This document shows, piece after piece, positions 28,201 through 35,254 of a stretch of 35,523 nt of DNA; positions within the stretch are counted from its first letter, which is position 1; every line of letters starts with the position of its first letter. The translations under genes and the position numbers were made by a program. Origin of the DNA: Fidelibacterota bacterium (GTDB lineage Bacteria > Fidelibacterota > Marinisomatia > SCGC-AAA003-L08 > D37C17); the NCBI GenBank assembly GCA_002718585.1, contig PBFG01000020.1:45959-81481 (forward strand). The letters run 5' to 3'. Below the pieces are notes generated by a model. The model did not search any database. It worked only from the letters and a program-made list of their open reading frames with translations, and was not told the origin of the DNA.

Positions 28201-28594
28201 AATATTTATCTACTCTGTCTTTACATAGTTGAACAAATTTTTCAACTCCATAATCAATTATATCTCTTTTAGATTTGAATCCTAACTCTTTTTCAACTTC
28301 TACTTCAACCCATAATCCTTGACAATCAAAGCCATTTTGATATCTCAAATCATAGCCATTCATTGCAAAATATCTTTGAAAAACGTCTTTAAGTGTACGG
28401 CCCCAAGCATGGTGCACACCCATTGGATTATTTGCAGTTATCGGTCCATCCAAAAATGACCATATTTTTTTTCCTTGATTCTTGCATCGAAGTTGATTAA
28501 AAATTTCTTCTTTTTCCCAAAAATCAAGCATTTCATGCTCAATTTGTATAAAGTCAACCTTATTATCAACATCTTCAAAATTTTTAGCAGACAT
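25298..28594 (-). CDS. ileS: Isoleucyl-tRNA synthetase, IleRS2-like with altered signature motifs
   Basis: 1098 residues, longer than the E. coli type (938) and in the size range of the eukaryote-like IleRS2 group. The Rossmann N-terminus carries G-V-H-H at 59-62 in 'PMGVHHAWGRTLKD', where class I synthetases have H-x-G-H. The KMSKS loop reads D-M-H-K-S (652-656), keeping the second Lys. The CP1 editing domain is about 200-400, with W-T-T-T-P-W-T (227-233) and a degenerate G-T-G-I-V-H-I-A-T-G-C-G (371-382), whose Asp385 is kept. The tRNA-binding helical domain (W-Y-V-R-R-N-R-R motif) and a long C-terminal extension follow. The enzyme charges tRNA-Ile. Family knowledge links the H-x-G-H to G-x-H-H swap with extreme mupirocin resistance. 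A hairpin precedes the ATG. Confidence 0.96.
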   Translation of the reverse strand: MSAKNFEDVDNKVDFIQIEHEMLDFWEKEEIFNQLRCKNQGKKIWSFLDGPITANNPMGVHHAWGRTLKDVFQRYFAMNGYDLRYQNGFDCQGLWVEVEVEKELGFKSKRDIIDYGVEKFVQLCKDRVDKYSKIQTEQSKRLGYWMDWDNSYYTMSDENNYTIWSFLKKLFDKGKIYKGTDVVPWSGRSGTSYSQMEIIEGRKLVAHKATFIKFPLKNKKNENLLIWTTTPWTLTSNIAAAVNINLEYLRVKLNDDSIYYFAKDNFKFQRLDKQFKEKKQWLDGVPKLKTLEQIFKERGGYEILGTVLGKDMVGWEYFGPFDELDAQSELGGYPFVNEKLKENGINAISCHKVIDGGKDNIGNDVVVAGEGTGIVHIATGCGSIDNKIGKKNNLVEIAPLDDESKYIESFGWLTGKLATDSKTTELILENLKEKDLLFYSEKYPHVYPHCWRSGDELVYRTVDEWYINMDWRENIKKHVHKINWIPDWGLDRELEWLTNMGDWMISKKRFWGLALPIWTFEDGSFYVVGSKQELKDLAVEGWEQFEGKSPHKPWIDKVKIKHPESGLVGERIPDVGNPWLDAGIVPYSTLNYNDDKEYWDKWFPADFVVECFPGQFRNWFYSLLATSTIMEDKPPFKTLLGHALVKDETGRDMHKSWGNAIWFDDAAEKMGVDTMRWLYANQNTEHNLLFGYKIADEIRKNLITLWNTYSFFITYAKLDNFNPSKSKYDKKDLMDIDKWILAKINIFIKDSKQYYESFELYKLVKNASEILDDISNWYVRRNRRRFWKSENDSDKLAAYHTLYNVLLTYIKIMSPVIPFVTDKIYNNLVISVSSKKEPSSIHLLDFPIYDEKLENHKIMKDIDTVKDIVNLGRSIRNKANLKIRQPLKDIKIFLDKVSPSISNYDNQILEELNIKEIFYVSKINEIVSYNIKPNFLNINRDYQVKKSDIISKINLLENDFILKELNTKNFVTIEGEKLTNDYFIIEEIPLENYCCSSNKKLIASINTDLSENLIKEGISRDLIRKIQNLRKDSNFKVSDRINLYIKSEKNIIEAAFDNQNYIKNEVLALEVFFNEGVGEYSSKFSINDLKVEISISLT

Positions 28595-28598
28595 AAAA

Positions 28599-28618
28599 TA
28601 CCCTCATATTAGAGGGTA
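28599..28618 (-). promoter_or_regulatory. Hairpin masking the ileS ribosome binding site
   Basis: On the minus strand TACCCTC - TAATAT - GAGGGTA forms a perfect 7-pair stem (arms 28612-28618 and 28599-28605), followed by TTTT and the ileS ATG. The only Shine-Dalgarno-like sequence, GAGGG, is the 3' arm of the stem, 7-8 bases from the start codon. It may therefore control ileS translation. The U-run could instead make it a weak attenuator. Confidence 0.55.
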
Positions 28619-28666
28619 AATTACTATTTATCTTAACTATTTACAACAACCTAATTTATGATATTT

Positions 28667-28951
28667 TTATAATTTATGATTTGATGCATATAATAATTGT
28701 AGAGCTGATAAATAATAATAATTTCCTAAAAAATGTTTTATTTTTGTGATTGCACTATTACCTTCATCAACTATTTTATACTCAAAGATTAGATTATTTT
28801 TTTTATCATAACTAATTTTATGAAACTTGTATTTACCAATTCCACATGGAGTACTAATAATCAAAAAGGGTCTACAGTTTTTAAAATTTAAAGGTGATAA
28901 ATTTGATGAATCTAAATTATTGTTGAATAATTGCGATCTACTAATCTTCAT
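28667..28951 (-). CDS. Hypothetical protein (94 aa)
   Basis: The ATG at 28951 has a good Shine-Dalgarno (AGGAG, 6 bases away), so the gene is probably real. There is no signal peptide, membrane segment or recognised motif; two cysteines lie at residues 26 and 36. It is mildly basic, with a Tyr-rich end. It stands between the DUF1295-like gene and ileS on the same strand, separated by 67 and 72 bases. I cannot assign a family; it may be restricted to this lineage. Confidence 0.65.
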   Translation of the reverse strand: MKISRSQLFNNNLDSSNLSPLNFKNCRPFLIISTPCGIGKYKFHKISYDKKNNLIFEYKIVDEGNSAITKIKHFLGNYYYLSALQLLYASNHKL

Positions 28952-29018
28952 TTTAATCTCCTAAATAATTAAAGTTAATATATGAGGATACTAATTTAAA
29001 TTTTGTGATTTAGAACAA

Positions 29019-29666
29019 TTAATAAATAAAGGGGAAAAAATTTTTAGTTTTTGATTTATAGTTTTGGAACTCTGAATATTTTGATAATGATTTATCTTTT
29101 TTAATCATATTAGGAATCCATAAAAATATAACAAAGGCTAAAAGAATAATTAGCGGTACAAAGTCAAAAGCTAATAAGCTAAAACCTAAGTAAATAAAAA
29201 GTTCTCCCAAATAATTAGTATTTCTGATTTTAGAAAACATAAAGTTATCTATGAGCTTTCCAGGTTTAATCTTTAATTGAATATATTTTTGCATATCCGA
29301 AACAAAATGAAGGAAGATTCCAAAAATATAAATGGATACACAAAACGAATGAAAAATATAGTTAGACATATCATTTGTCAATGGCATTAATTTATTGCCA
29401 GAAGTAATTAAGAAAGGTGCAATCCAATACAAAGACAAGGAAGCCCATATTAGAAATCCATATGCCAAAGAACATTTTTTTTCCCATTGCCTATCAGGAT
29501 AAATATAGCTTTTTGCTACCCACAAAATACCATATGAACCATGAAGTGCAAGGTATATCATCGCATTAATACTGTCAAAGCAATCGTAAAAATATATAAG
29601 GAATAAAATAAATACCGGAGTAATACCTTTATGACTATCAATGAAATATTTTTGTTTTAAATTCAT
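29019..29666 (-). CDS. DUF1295/isoprenylcysteine-methyltransferase-like membrane protein
   Basis: 215 residues with about six membrane helices. The C-terminal part has R-N-T-N-Y-L-G-E (about 149-156), which matches the R-N-P-N-Y-x-G-E core of DUF1295 and steroid-5-alpha-reductase-like or ICMT-like proteins, then a Tyr/Phe-rich tail 'NYKSKTKNFFPFIY'. These families use NADPH or SAM to act on lipids or prenylated substrates in the membrane; which applies here cannot be told. Its ATG overlaps the OsmC stop (ATGA), so it is translated together with OsmC and the Bax-inhibitor-like gene. Confidence 0.75.
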   Translation of the reverse strand: MNLKQKYFIDSHKGITPVFILFLIYFYDCFDSINAMIYLALHGSYGILWVAKSYIYPDRQWEKKCSLAYGFLIWASLSLYWIAPFLITSGNKLMPLTNDMSNYIFHSFCVSIYIFGIFLHFVSDMQKYIQLKIKPGKLIDNFMFSKIRNTNYLGELFIYLGFSLLAFDFVPLIILLAFVIFLWIPNMIKKDKSLSKYSEFQNYKSKTKNFFPFIY

Positions 29667-30070
29667 TTAAAATCAATGTTTAAATGAACACTAACCTTAC
29701 TGTTTAGGCTTTGATGCACAGGACATTTTTCAATTACTCTTTTTAAGATAATTTTTGACTTATCTTCATAAACTCCATGTATCTTTAAATTTATATAAAC
29801 ATCTGAAATCATTCGGGGATAAGTTTCAGACATTTTTTTTTCAACTTCAGCATTCATTTCATCAATCTTTATCTTATTTGTTTTCGCAGCAATACCTGCA
29901 ATAGTCATCATACAACTGGCTAATGAAGATGATACGAGATCTGTAGGAGAAAAGGTCCTTCCAAGTCCATTATTATCTTTAGGTGCATCAGTTAAAATTA
30001 TAGAATTAGAATCTATATGTGTTATTTCTGTACTTAAATCACCACAATAATTTATTACAAATTTTGACAT
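29663..30070 (-). CDS. OsmC family thiol peroxidase-like protein
   Basis: 135 residues, typical OsmC/Ohr fold and length. The two redox cysteines are present: Cys53 in 'SSLASCMMTIAGI' and Cys116 in 'EKCPVHQSL'. The family reduces organic hydroperoxides, using lipoyl or thioredoxin-type donors, in the cytoplasm. The second Cys is in C-P-V-H, as in the YhfA/OsmC-like branch rather than Ohr. It starts at the stop of the upstream Bax-inhibitor gene (one shared base) and overlaps the DUF1295-like gene downstream. Confidence 0.9.
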   Translation of the reverse strand: MSKFVINYCGDLSTEITHIDSNSIILTDAPKDNNGLGRTFSPTDLVSSSLASCMMTIAGIAAKTNKIKIDEMNAEVEKKMSETYPRMISDVYINLKIHGVYEDKSKIILKRVIEKCPVHQSLNSKVSVHLNIDFK

Positions 30071-30816
30071 TAATTTCTTCTAGACTGAAGCTTAGCTAAT
30101 AATCTCAATATCTCTAAATATAACCAAATAAGTGTAACGAGAAGACCAAATGCACCATACCATTCCATATATTTCGGTGCACCTTGTTCTGAACCTTGTT
30201 CAATAAAATCAAAATCTAAAACTAGATTTAATGCAGCTATAACTACAACCACTATACTAAAACCAATACTCATCAAAGATGCATTTTGAATACTCATAAT
30301 TGATAAACCACTACCAAAAAAACTCATGATCATATTAACTAAATAAATTAAGAATATTCCACCCGTTGCAGCAAAAAGACCGAGCTTGAAATTTTCAGAA
30401 GGCTGAATAACTTTTGTTTTGTATGCAAAAAGCAATGCAGAAAAAATACCAATTGTAAGAAGAATTGCTTGTTGCACAATACCATCATAAAGACTGCTAT
30501 ACATTACAGAAATTCCGCCTAGAGCCAGTCCTTCAAAAACTGAATACAATGGAACAGTATATGGTGACCATTCTTTTTTAAATATTGTAATAAGTGCTAA
30601 TATAAATCCTACTATAAAGCCTAAGAAAACAAACCCTGTAAGATTATTAGAATAAGTATAATATGCAGAACACACTAATAATAGTAAGCTAATAATTGTT
30701 TTATTAACTGTACCATCAAGCGTCATTACTCCAGAATCATTTACTCTTTTAGCTTCGCTAAAAGTTTTTGATGACAAAGCTGGATTGCCGGACCTAAATG
30801 AAAGATGTCTATTCAT
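30070..30816 (-). CDS. Bax inhibitor-1/YccA family membrane protein
   Basis: 248 residues, seven predicted membrane helices. The N-terminus 'FRSGNPALSSKTF' and the C-terminal 'YLEILRLLAKLQSRRN' are characteristic of the bacterial YccA-like branch (COG4760-type) of the BI-1 family. The core includes 'EGLALGGISVMY' (helix 4 region). Related proteins act as pH-sensitive calcium leak channels or modulate FtsH; which role applies here is unknown. It lies 20 bases after the thioredoxin fusion gene and overlaps OsmC. Confidence 0.9.
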   Translation of the reverse strand: MNRHLSFRSGNPALSSKTFSEAKRVNDSGVMTLDGTVNKTIISLLLLVCSAYYTYSNNLTGFVFLGFIVGFILALITIFKKEWSPYTVPLYSVFEGLALGGISVMYSSLYDGIVQQAILLTIGIFSALLFAYKTKVIQPSENFKLGLFAATGGIFLIYLVNMIMSFFGSGLSIMSIQNASLMSIGFSIVVVVIAALNLVLDFDFIEQGSEQGAPKYMEWYGAFGLLVTLIWLYLEILRLLAKLQSRRN

Positions 30817-30836
30817 TAATACTCCTTTTTGATTTA

Positions 30837-33194
30837 TTAATTTTCACTCATAATTATATTAACTAAAGTTACTATATCTAAAATATCTATTGTTCCATCT
30901 AAATTTAAATCAGATGCACATATCTCAGATTCTGTTAAACTATTTCCTGAAATAATAGCATTAACAATTGAAACAATGTCTAAAATATTAATAATAAAGT
31001 CATTATTGATATCTCCTAAACTACAAGATACATTACTTTGATAATAACCATTTCTCAAATAGTTTAGTCTAAATAAATTCCAATAATTATTAGAATCTGA
31101 TTGCTCTTTTATATCTATAGCTTGCATATCTCCAGTACTACCTGAAAAAATCTCTAAGTCACCATCGTTATCAATATCAGCTATATTTACGGATGATGAA
31201 AAAGCACTTGTATTTGAAATAGGCATATTATTGTAAAAGCTTAAATCATCAAAATTTCCATTATTTGATTTAAGAATATTTAATTTACCCATATCATCTC
31301 CGAAAATAATTTCAGGCAAACCATCAGAGTCTAAATCTTCAAAAACAATAGATTCAGATACAATACCAAAAAAGCTACTTTCACTAATTACGGATAAAGG
31401 AAAACCTTCCAGTAAATCACCATTTATTCCAAGTGCAAATATTTCATTATCATCATTACCAAAAAATATTTTAATATTTCCATTAAATTCTAATATTGAA
31501 GGTGAAGTATATATTGGACTACCAGAATCAAATTCAAAACTCAAATCACCATTTTCCTTAACAGCATATAATTTCCCATCTTTACTTCCTACAATTATAA
31601 TTTTCTGATTATTATAGTTTAGGATTATTGGAGCAGATCTTATTTTATCTCCAGTTTGAAAACTAAAACCAATAGAACCATCATCATAAATTAAATGGAT
31701 ATTGTCATCATCTGTTCCAATAACTATATCATCTTTTCCATTATTATTAAAATCTGCTAATGCTGCACCTTTTTGCATTTTCTCATCAAGTAGCAAAGGG
31801 AAACCATTAACATCTGAACCATCGTGATTAACTACAAATATTTTTGAATCATTTGAGAAAGATGTAAAGACAATTTCTAAATCATTATCATCATCAATAT
31901 TGCCGATTGTTGGTGTTCCAATTAGATATTGGTCTGCATCGTATTCAAATTTTATACCATTTTTATCAAAAACGTACAAATACTTACTTTTTGAAGCTAT
32001 AACAAAATCTATATTTCCATCATTATCAATATCAGCTGCTGCAGGAGACCCCCAGATTTGATTACCTGTATCAAAAGGGAAAAAATCCTCTAAAATAGGA
32101 TTACCATTTTGATCTAGTACATGAACCAAACCACTATAATCTCCAAAAATAATTTCATTATTTCCATCGTTTGTTAAATCAATTACTACAGGACTCGATT
32201 TAATTTGACTGTCAGTGTCAAATGGAAAACCTTGTTGATTTAACGAAACGTCAATATTGAATGGATAAACTTTGGTTATTTGATTGTAACTACCATCTAA
32301 ATCAATAAATTCTGCATTTACTATAAGTTCAAATTCATGTTTACCAATGAATACATCATCTCCAACAGAACCAGATAATATAACTACGCTTGATTCATCA
32401 ACTAAAATATCTCCAAAATCAAGTTCTTGATTAATGAACATAATATCATCATAATTATTAGTAAAATCGCTACTATTTTGAATAGTTGCTGAAACATTTA
32501 TAGCATCTAAATAAAAAGAATTATTTGAAATAAAAAATTCAATATCAAAAGGTTCATTAGGATTCAGTGAGTTATCTCCATCATCCTGATAACCACTGAT
32601 ACCCCCACCTCCAATGATTAAGTTTGAGTGATTAGATAAAATAAGGGAATTTTCCATATTTGATAACATTTCATCTATTATAATTGACGCATCATTAACA
32701 AACGTATTATAATATCCTGCTTCCTTGTAATGAACTCTCATTTCATGATCAATCATTACCAAACTAGGAAATGATCCTCCCGTATTAAACATGTTAAACA
32801 AAGGATAACCAGTATCATCAATAATATTAGGTATACCTGAGCTTCCGAGATTTCCCCATTGAGTACATGAATAAGGCTGATTCAAATCTGATAAAGCAAC
32901 AAATAATTTAACATAATCATTGTTTGTATAATTTTGCTCTAATTCATCAAAAAGCGGGATAAGTGATTGACAAGGGCCGCACCAAGTTGCTGACATATCG
33001 ATAACTAAAACATGGTAATTACCTCCATTTGAATTGCCATCAAAGTCTGATAGACTAAATGAGTTGTTTGATAGATTTGAACTAGGATAGCATAAATCAA
33101 ATTGTTGATTTAAATGATTATCATTAATTTTATCTCCAACATTGTAAGCACTAAAACAAAAAGAAATTATAAGTACAATTAAAATATTTTTCAT
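30837..33194 (-). CDS. Secreted thioredoxin - FG-GAP propeller - dockerin-like fusion
   Basis: 785 residues. A signal peptide (1-16, ending C-F-S-A) is followed by a thioredoxin/TlpA-like domain (about 17-185) with the active site W-C-G-P-C at 71-75. After a linker and an Ig-like segment (about 195-315), a beta-propeller is built of FG-GAP/VCBS-type repeats (about 325-710), each with a D-x-x/N-D/N-G-x-x-D/E-I-x-F/I-x-G/S calcium loop. The C-terminal dockerin-like pair of calcium loops spans 724-785 (D-I-N-N-D-F and D-L-N-L-D-G, each followed by I-L-D-I-V). Known parts are disulfide exchange, calcium-stabilised propellers and dockerin interaction modules; the combined role is unknown. Shine-Dalgarno AGGA is present. 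The gene sits 9 bases after DUF423. Confidence 0.9.
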   Translation of the reverse strand: MKNILIVLIISFCFSAYNVGDKINDNHLNQQFDLCYPSSNLSNNSFSLSDFDGNSNGGNYHVLVIDMSATWCGPCQSLIPLFDELEQNYTNNDYVKLFVALSDLNQPYSCTQWGNLGSSGIPNIIDDTGYPLFNMFNTGGSFPSLVMIDHEMRVHYKEAGYYNTFVNDASIIIDEMLSNMENSLILSNHSNLIIGGGGISGYQDDGDNSLNPNEPFDIEFFISNNSFYLDAINVSATIQNSSDFTNNYDDIMFINQELDFGDILVDESSVVILSGSVGDDVFIGKHEFELIVNAEFIDLDGSYNQITKVYPFNIDVSLNQQGFPFDTDSQIKSSPVVIDLTNDGNNEIIFGDYSGLVHVLDQNGNPILEDFFPFDTGNQIWGSPAAADIDNDGNIDFVIASKSKYLYVFDKNGIKFEYDADQYLIGTPTIGNIDDDNDLEIVFTSFSNDSKIFVVNHDGSDVNGFPLLLDEKMQKGAALADFNNNGKDDIVIGTDDDNIHLIYDDGSIGFSFQTGDKIRSAPIILNYNNQKIIIVGSKDGKLYAVKENGDLSFEFDSGSPIYTSPSILEFNGNIKIFFGNDDNEIFALGINGDLLEGFPLSVISESSFFGIVSESIVFEDLDSDGLPEIIFGDDMGKLNILKSNNGNFDDLSFYNNMPISNTSAFSSSVNIADIDNDGDLEIFSGSTGDMQAIDIKEQSDSNNYWNLFRLNYLRNGYYQSNVSCSLGDINNDFIINILDIVSIVNAIISGNSLTESEICASDLNLDGTIDILDIVTLVNIIMSEN

Positions 33195-33203
33195 CAGTAT
33201 TTC

Positions 33204-33581
33204 CTAAATTAATTTTGAATTAAAAATTTTTAAAAATAATACTATCCAACCTAAAATAAACAATAAACCACCAATAGGTGTGATTGCACCGAGCCATTTA
33301 ATATCTGTAATTGATAAAATAAATAAACTACCTGAAAATAATACTATTCCTAATAAAAATAGCAATCCGCAAGTATTAAATTCATTAGTAGCAAAAAATT
33401 TACCAATTGAAGCTACGAAAATTATAGCAAATGCATGAAAAAACTGATACAAAACTGCTTTTTCATAAACTGACATTGAATATTCAGATAATTTTTGTTT
33501 TAATGAGTGGGCACCAAATGCTCCCATAATAACTGAAAGTGCACAAAAAGAAATACCAAATAACAAAAGTGTTTTTGTCAT
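33204..33581 (-). CDS. DUF423 family membrane protein
   Basis: 125 residues, four hydrophobic helices. The N-terminal 'MGAFGAHSLKQKL' and 'YEKAVLYQFFHAFAI' match DUF423 well, as does the C-terminal 'GAITPIGGLLFILGWIVL'. It is a small inner-membrane protein of unknown function, widely conserved. It lies 5 bases after the HMA-domain gene and 9 bases before the thioredoxin fusion, so it is in one transcript with both. Confidence 0.9.
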   Translation of the reverse strand: MTKTLLLFGISFCALSVIMGAFGAHSLKQKLSEYSMSVYEKAVLYQFFHAFAIIFVASIGKFFATNEFNTCGLLFLLGIVLFSGSLFILSITDIKWLGAITPIGGLLFILGWIVLFLKIFNSKLI

Positions 33582-33586
33582 TAAAA

Positions 33587-34093
33587 TTAGTTTTTAAGAA
33601 TTTCTTCTGTCTTTGAATTAATTTCTACAACTTTATACCTTTGAGGAATTTGACTTAGTATTTTTTTTTCATCTATTGTTTTTTTATCAAACTCGATCAA
33701 TAAAGTTTGTTCCCTTACATCAATATCATAGTGTTCCAAACCATCTAATCCATCAATAGATTTTTCAATAGTATTCACACAACCCATACATGTCATTCCA
33801 TCAATCATATATTGCTTAACAGCAAAATTCTGAATTAAAGATGCTTTATACGGATTTGGTAAAGATTTTATTATAGTATCTGATTCAAAATTTTCATCTT
33901 CCAACAAAACTTCCATTGTTTTTGTTTCAAAATATACAGAAACTGATTTGATGCCTTCCAATGAACTTAATGAGTTTTTTATAGTTGATACGCAGCCATA
34001 GCCACACATCATTCCATTCACGCTATAGACTTGTTTTGATGTTGTTGCAAATATAAAAGTAACTGCAAATAACAAAGCTGTAATATTTTTCAT
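33587..34093 (-). CDS. Secreted tandem heavy-metal-associated (HMA) protein
   Basis: 168 residues. The signal peptide is about 1-20, so the product is periplasmic or extracellular. Two MerP-like HMA domains follow: residues 22-85 with C30-x3-C34 (G-M-M-C-G-Y-G-C) and 92-160 with the classical C102-x2-C105 (G-M-T-C-M-G-C). The family binds Cu(I), Hg(II) or Zn(II) and shuttles it to ATPases or reductases. No ATPase or reductase is in the window. The C-x3-C form resembles small HMA proteins of Bacteroidota. It is the first gene of the envelope cluster, preceded by a 122-base divergent gap. Confidence 0.88.
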   Translation of the reverse strand: MKNITALLFAVTFIFATTSKQVYSVNGMMCGYGCVSTIKNSLSSLEGIKSVSVYFETKTMEVLLEDENFESDTIIKSLPNPYKASLIQNFAVKQYMIDGMTCMGCVNTIEKSIDGLDGLEHYDIDVREQTLLIEFDKKTIDEKKILSQIPQRYKVVEINSKTEEILKN

Positions 34094-34215
34094 ATTTTTT
34101 TCCTTTTAAATATTAATATTTTACAATAATTAAATTTACCTTACTCGATAATAAATTACTATATTTAAATCGTAAAATAATGTAAATTATAGTAAATAAT
34201 TTTTAAAAAATTACA

Positions 34216-34749
34216 ATGTCACAAAAAAAACAATTTTTACTTATAAACCTCATTTTAGGTACGATCCTTTTATTTTCATATTATAATGGAGTAAATCAAA
34301 ACCCAGAGATTGCTTCTCAACTTTGGGGTGGAGTGCCTGCGATTCTTATTCCCTACATAATATCTTCAATGTTTTTAGGTGCATTTGGATATTTCTTTTT
34401 TACATATTATTTAGCTTTCAAAGTTGAACATAAATCCCTCAAAGTTTTTAAAAAATTTAAATTTTCGATTTTTAATATCATTTACATACTAATTTTACTT
34501 CCATCAAGTTTATGGATGGATTTATCAATAAATTATATTTCAACTCAAAATATCTTATTTTGGATACTTGCCGTAGCTGGACTATACACTGTTGGTTTAT
34601 CTTCAGTTTTCCTACTTTTGTGCTTAATTAATATAAAACCAAAAAAGAAATCTCTACTATATCGAGTATCTATAATTGGCTGCTGTTTTTTCACGTTTCA
34701 CACAATGTTTTTAGATGGTCTACTATGGACTATTTTCTTTCACAAATAA
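34216..34749 (+). CDS. Hypothetical membrane protein (177 aa)
   Basis: Five hydrophobic helices (about 6-24, 40-70, 80-100, 112-138, 150-175), with a basic loop K-K-F-K near residues 78-83 and K-P-K-K-K near 140-145. No soluble domain or known motif is recognised, and the family is unknown. It is the first gene of a two-gene plus-strand unit with the cyclophilin (9 bases downstream), divergent from the HMA-protein gene. Confidence 0.75.
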   Translation: MSQKKQFLLINLILGTILLFSYYNGVNQNPEIASQLWGGVPAILIPYIISSMFLGAFGYFFFTYYLAFKVEHKSLKVFKKFKFSIFNIIYILILLPSSLWMDLSINYISTQNILFWILAVAGLYTVGLSSVFLLLCLINIKPKKKSLLYRVSIIGCCFFTFHTMFLDGLLWTIFFHK

Positions 34750-34758
34750 GGAGAATAA

Positions 34759-35253
34759 ATGAAAGCTACAATTTATACAAACAAAGGTAATATAAAGTTA
34801 AATTTATACCCTGAAAAAGCTCCACTAACCGTTGCAAATTTTACCAATTTAGCAAAAAGGGGCTACTATGATAATCTATCATTTCATAGAGTGATTGATA
34901 ATTTTATGATTCAAGGAGGGTGTCCTCTAGGAACTGGAACAGGCGGTCCAGGGTATCAATTTAAAGATGAATTTGATGATGACCTTAAACATGACCAATC
35001 AGGAATTTTATCAATGGCTAATGCTGGACCTGGGACTAATGGAAGTCAATTTTTCATTACTCATCTTCCTACTCCATGGCTTGATAATAATCATACTGTT
35101 TTTGGATGTGTTGAAAGTGATGAAAGTCAAAATATAGTCAATATTATCGAACAAAATGATACAATAGTAAAAATTGAGATTGATGGAGAAATTTCTGTAG
35201 ATAAAGAAGTTGCGGAAAATCTCAAGATGTGGAATGAGGTATTAGATAATTAG
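34759..35253 (+). CDS. Cyclophilin-type peptidyl-prolyl isomerase
   Basis: 164 residues with no signal peptide, hence cytoplasmic (PpiB-like). Active-site residues are present: Arg44 in F-H-R-V (42-45), Phe49, Met50 and Gln52 in 'NFMIQGG', then '[20 protein letters not shown]' (82-101) with Gln97 and Phe98. It accelerates proline cis-trans isomerisation in protein folding. The Shine-Dalgarno GGAG is about 7 bases before the ATG. It ends one base from the convergent partial gene. Confidence 0.96.
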   Translation: MKATIYTNKGNIKLNLYPEKAPLTVANFTNLAKRGYYDNLSFHRVIDNFMIQGGCPLGTGTGGPGYQFKDEFDDDLKHDQSGILSMANAGPGTNGSQFFITHLPTPWLDNNHTVFGCVESDESQNIVNIIEQNDTIVKIEIDGEISVDKEVAENLKMWNEVLDN

Positions 35254-35254
35254 A

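Noticed and set aside
34156-34195. Inverted repeat TTACTATA ... TATAGTAA between the HMA gene and the plus-strand membrane gene
   Set aside because: Eight AT-rich bases with 24 bases between the arms are expected by chance in such sequence; a metal-regulator site would need conservation in relatives.
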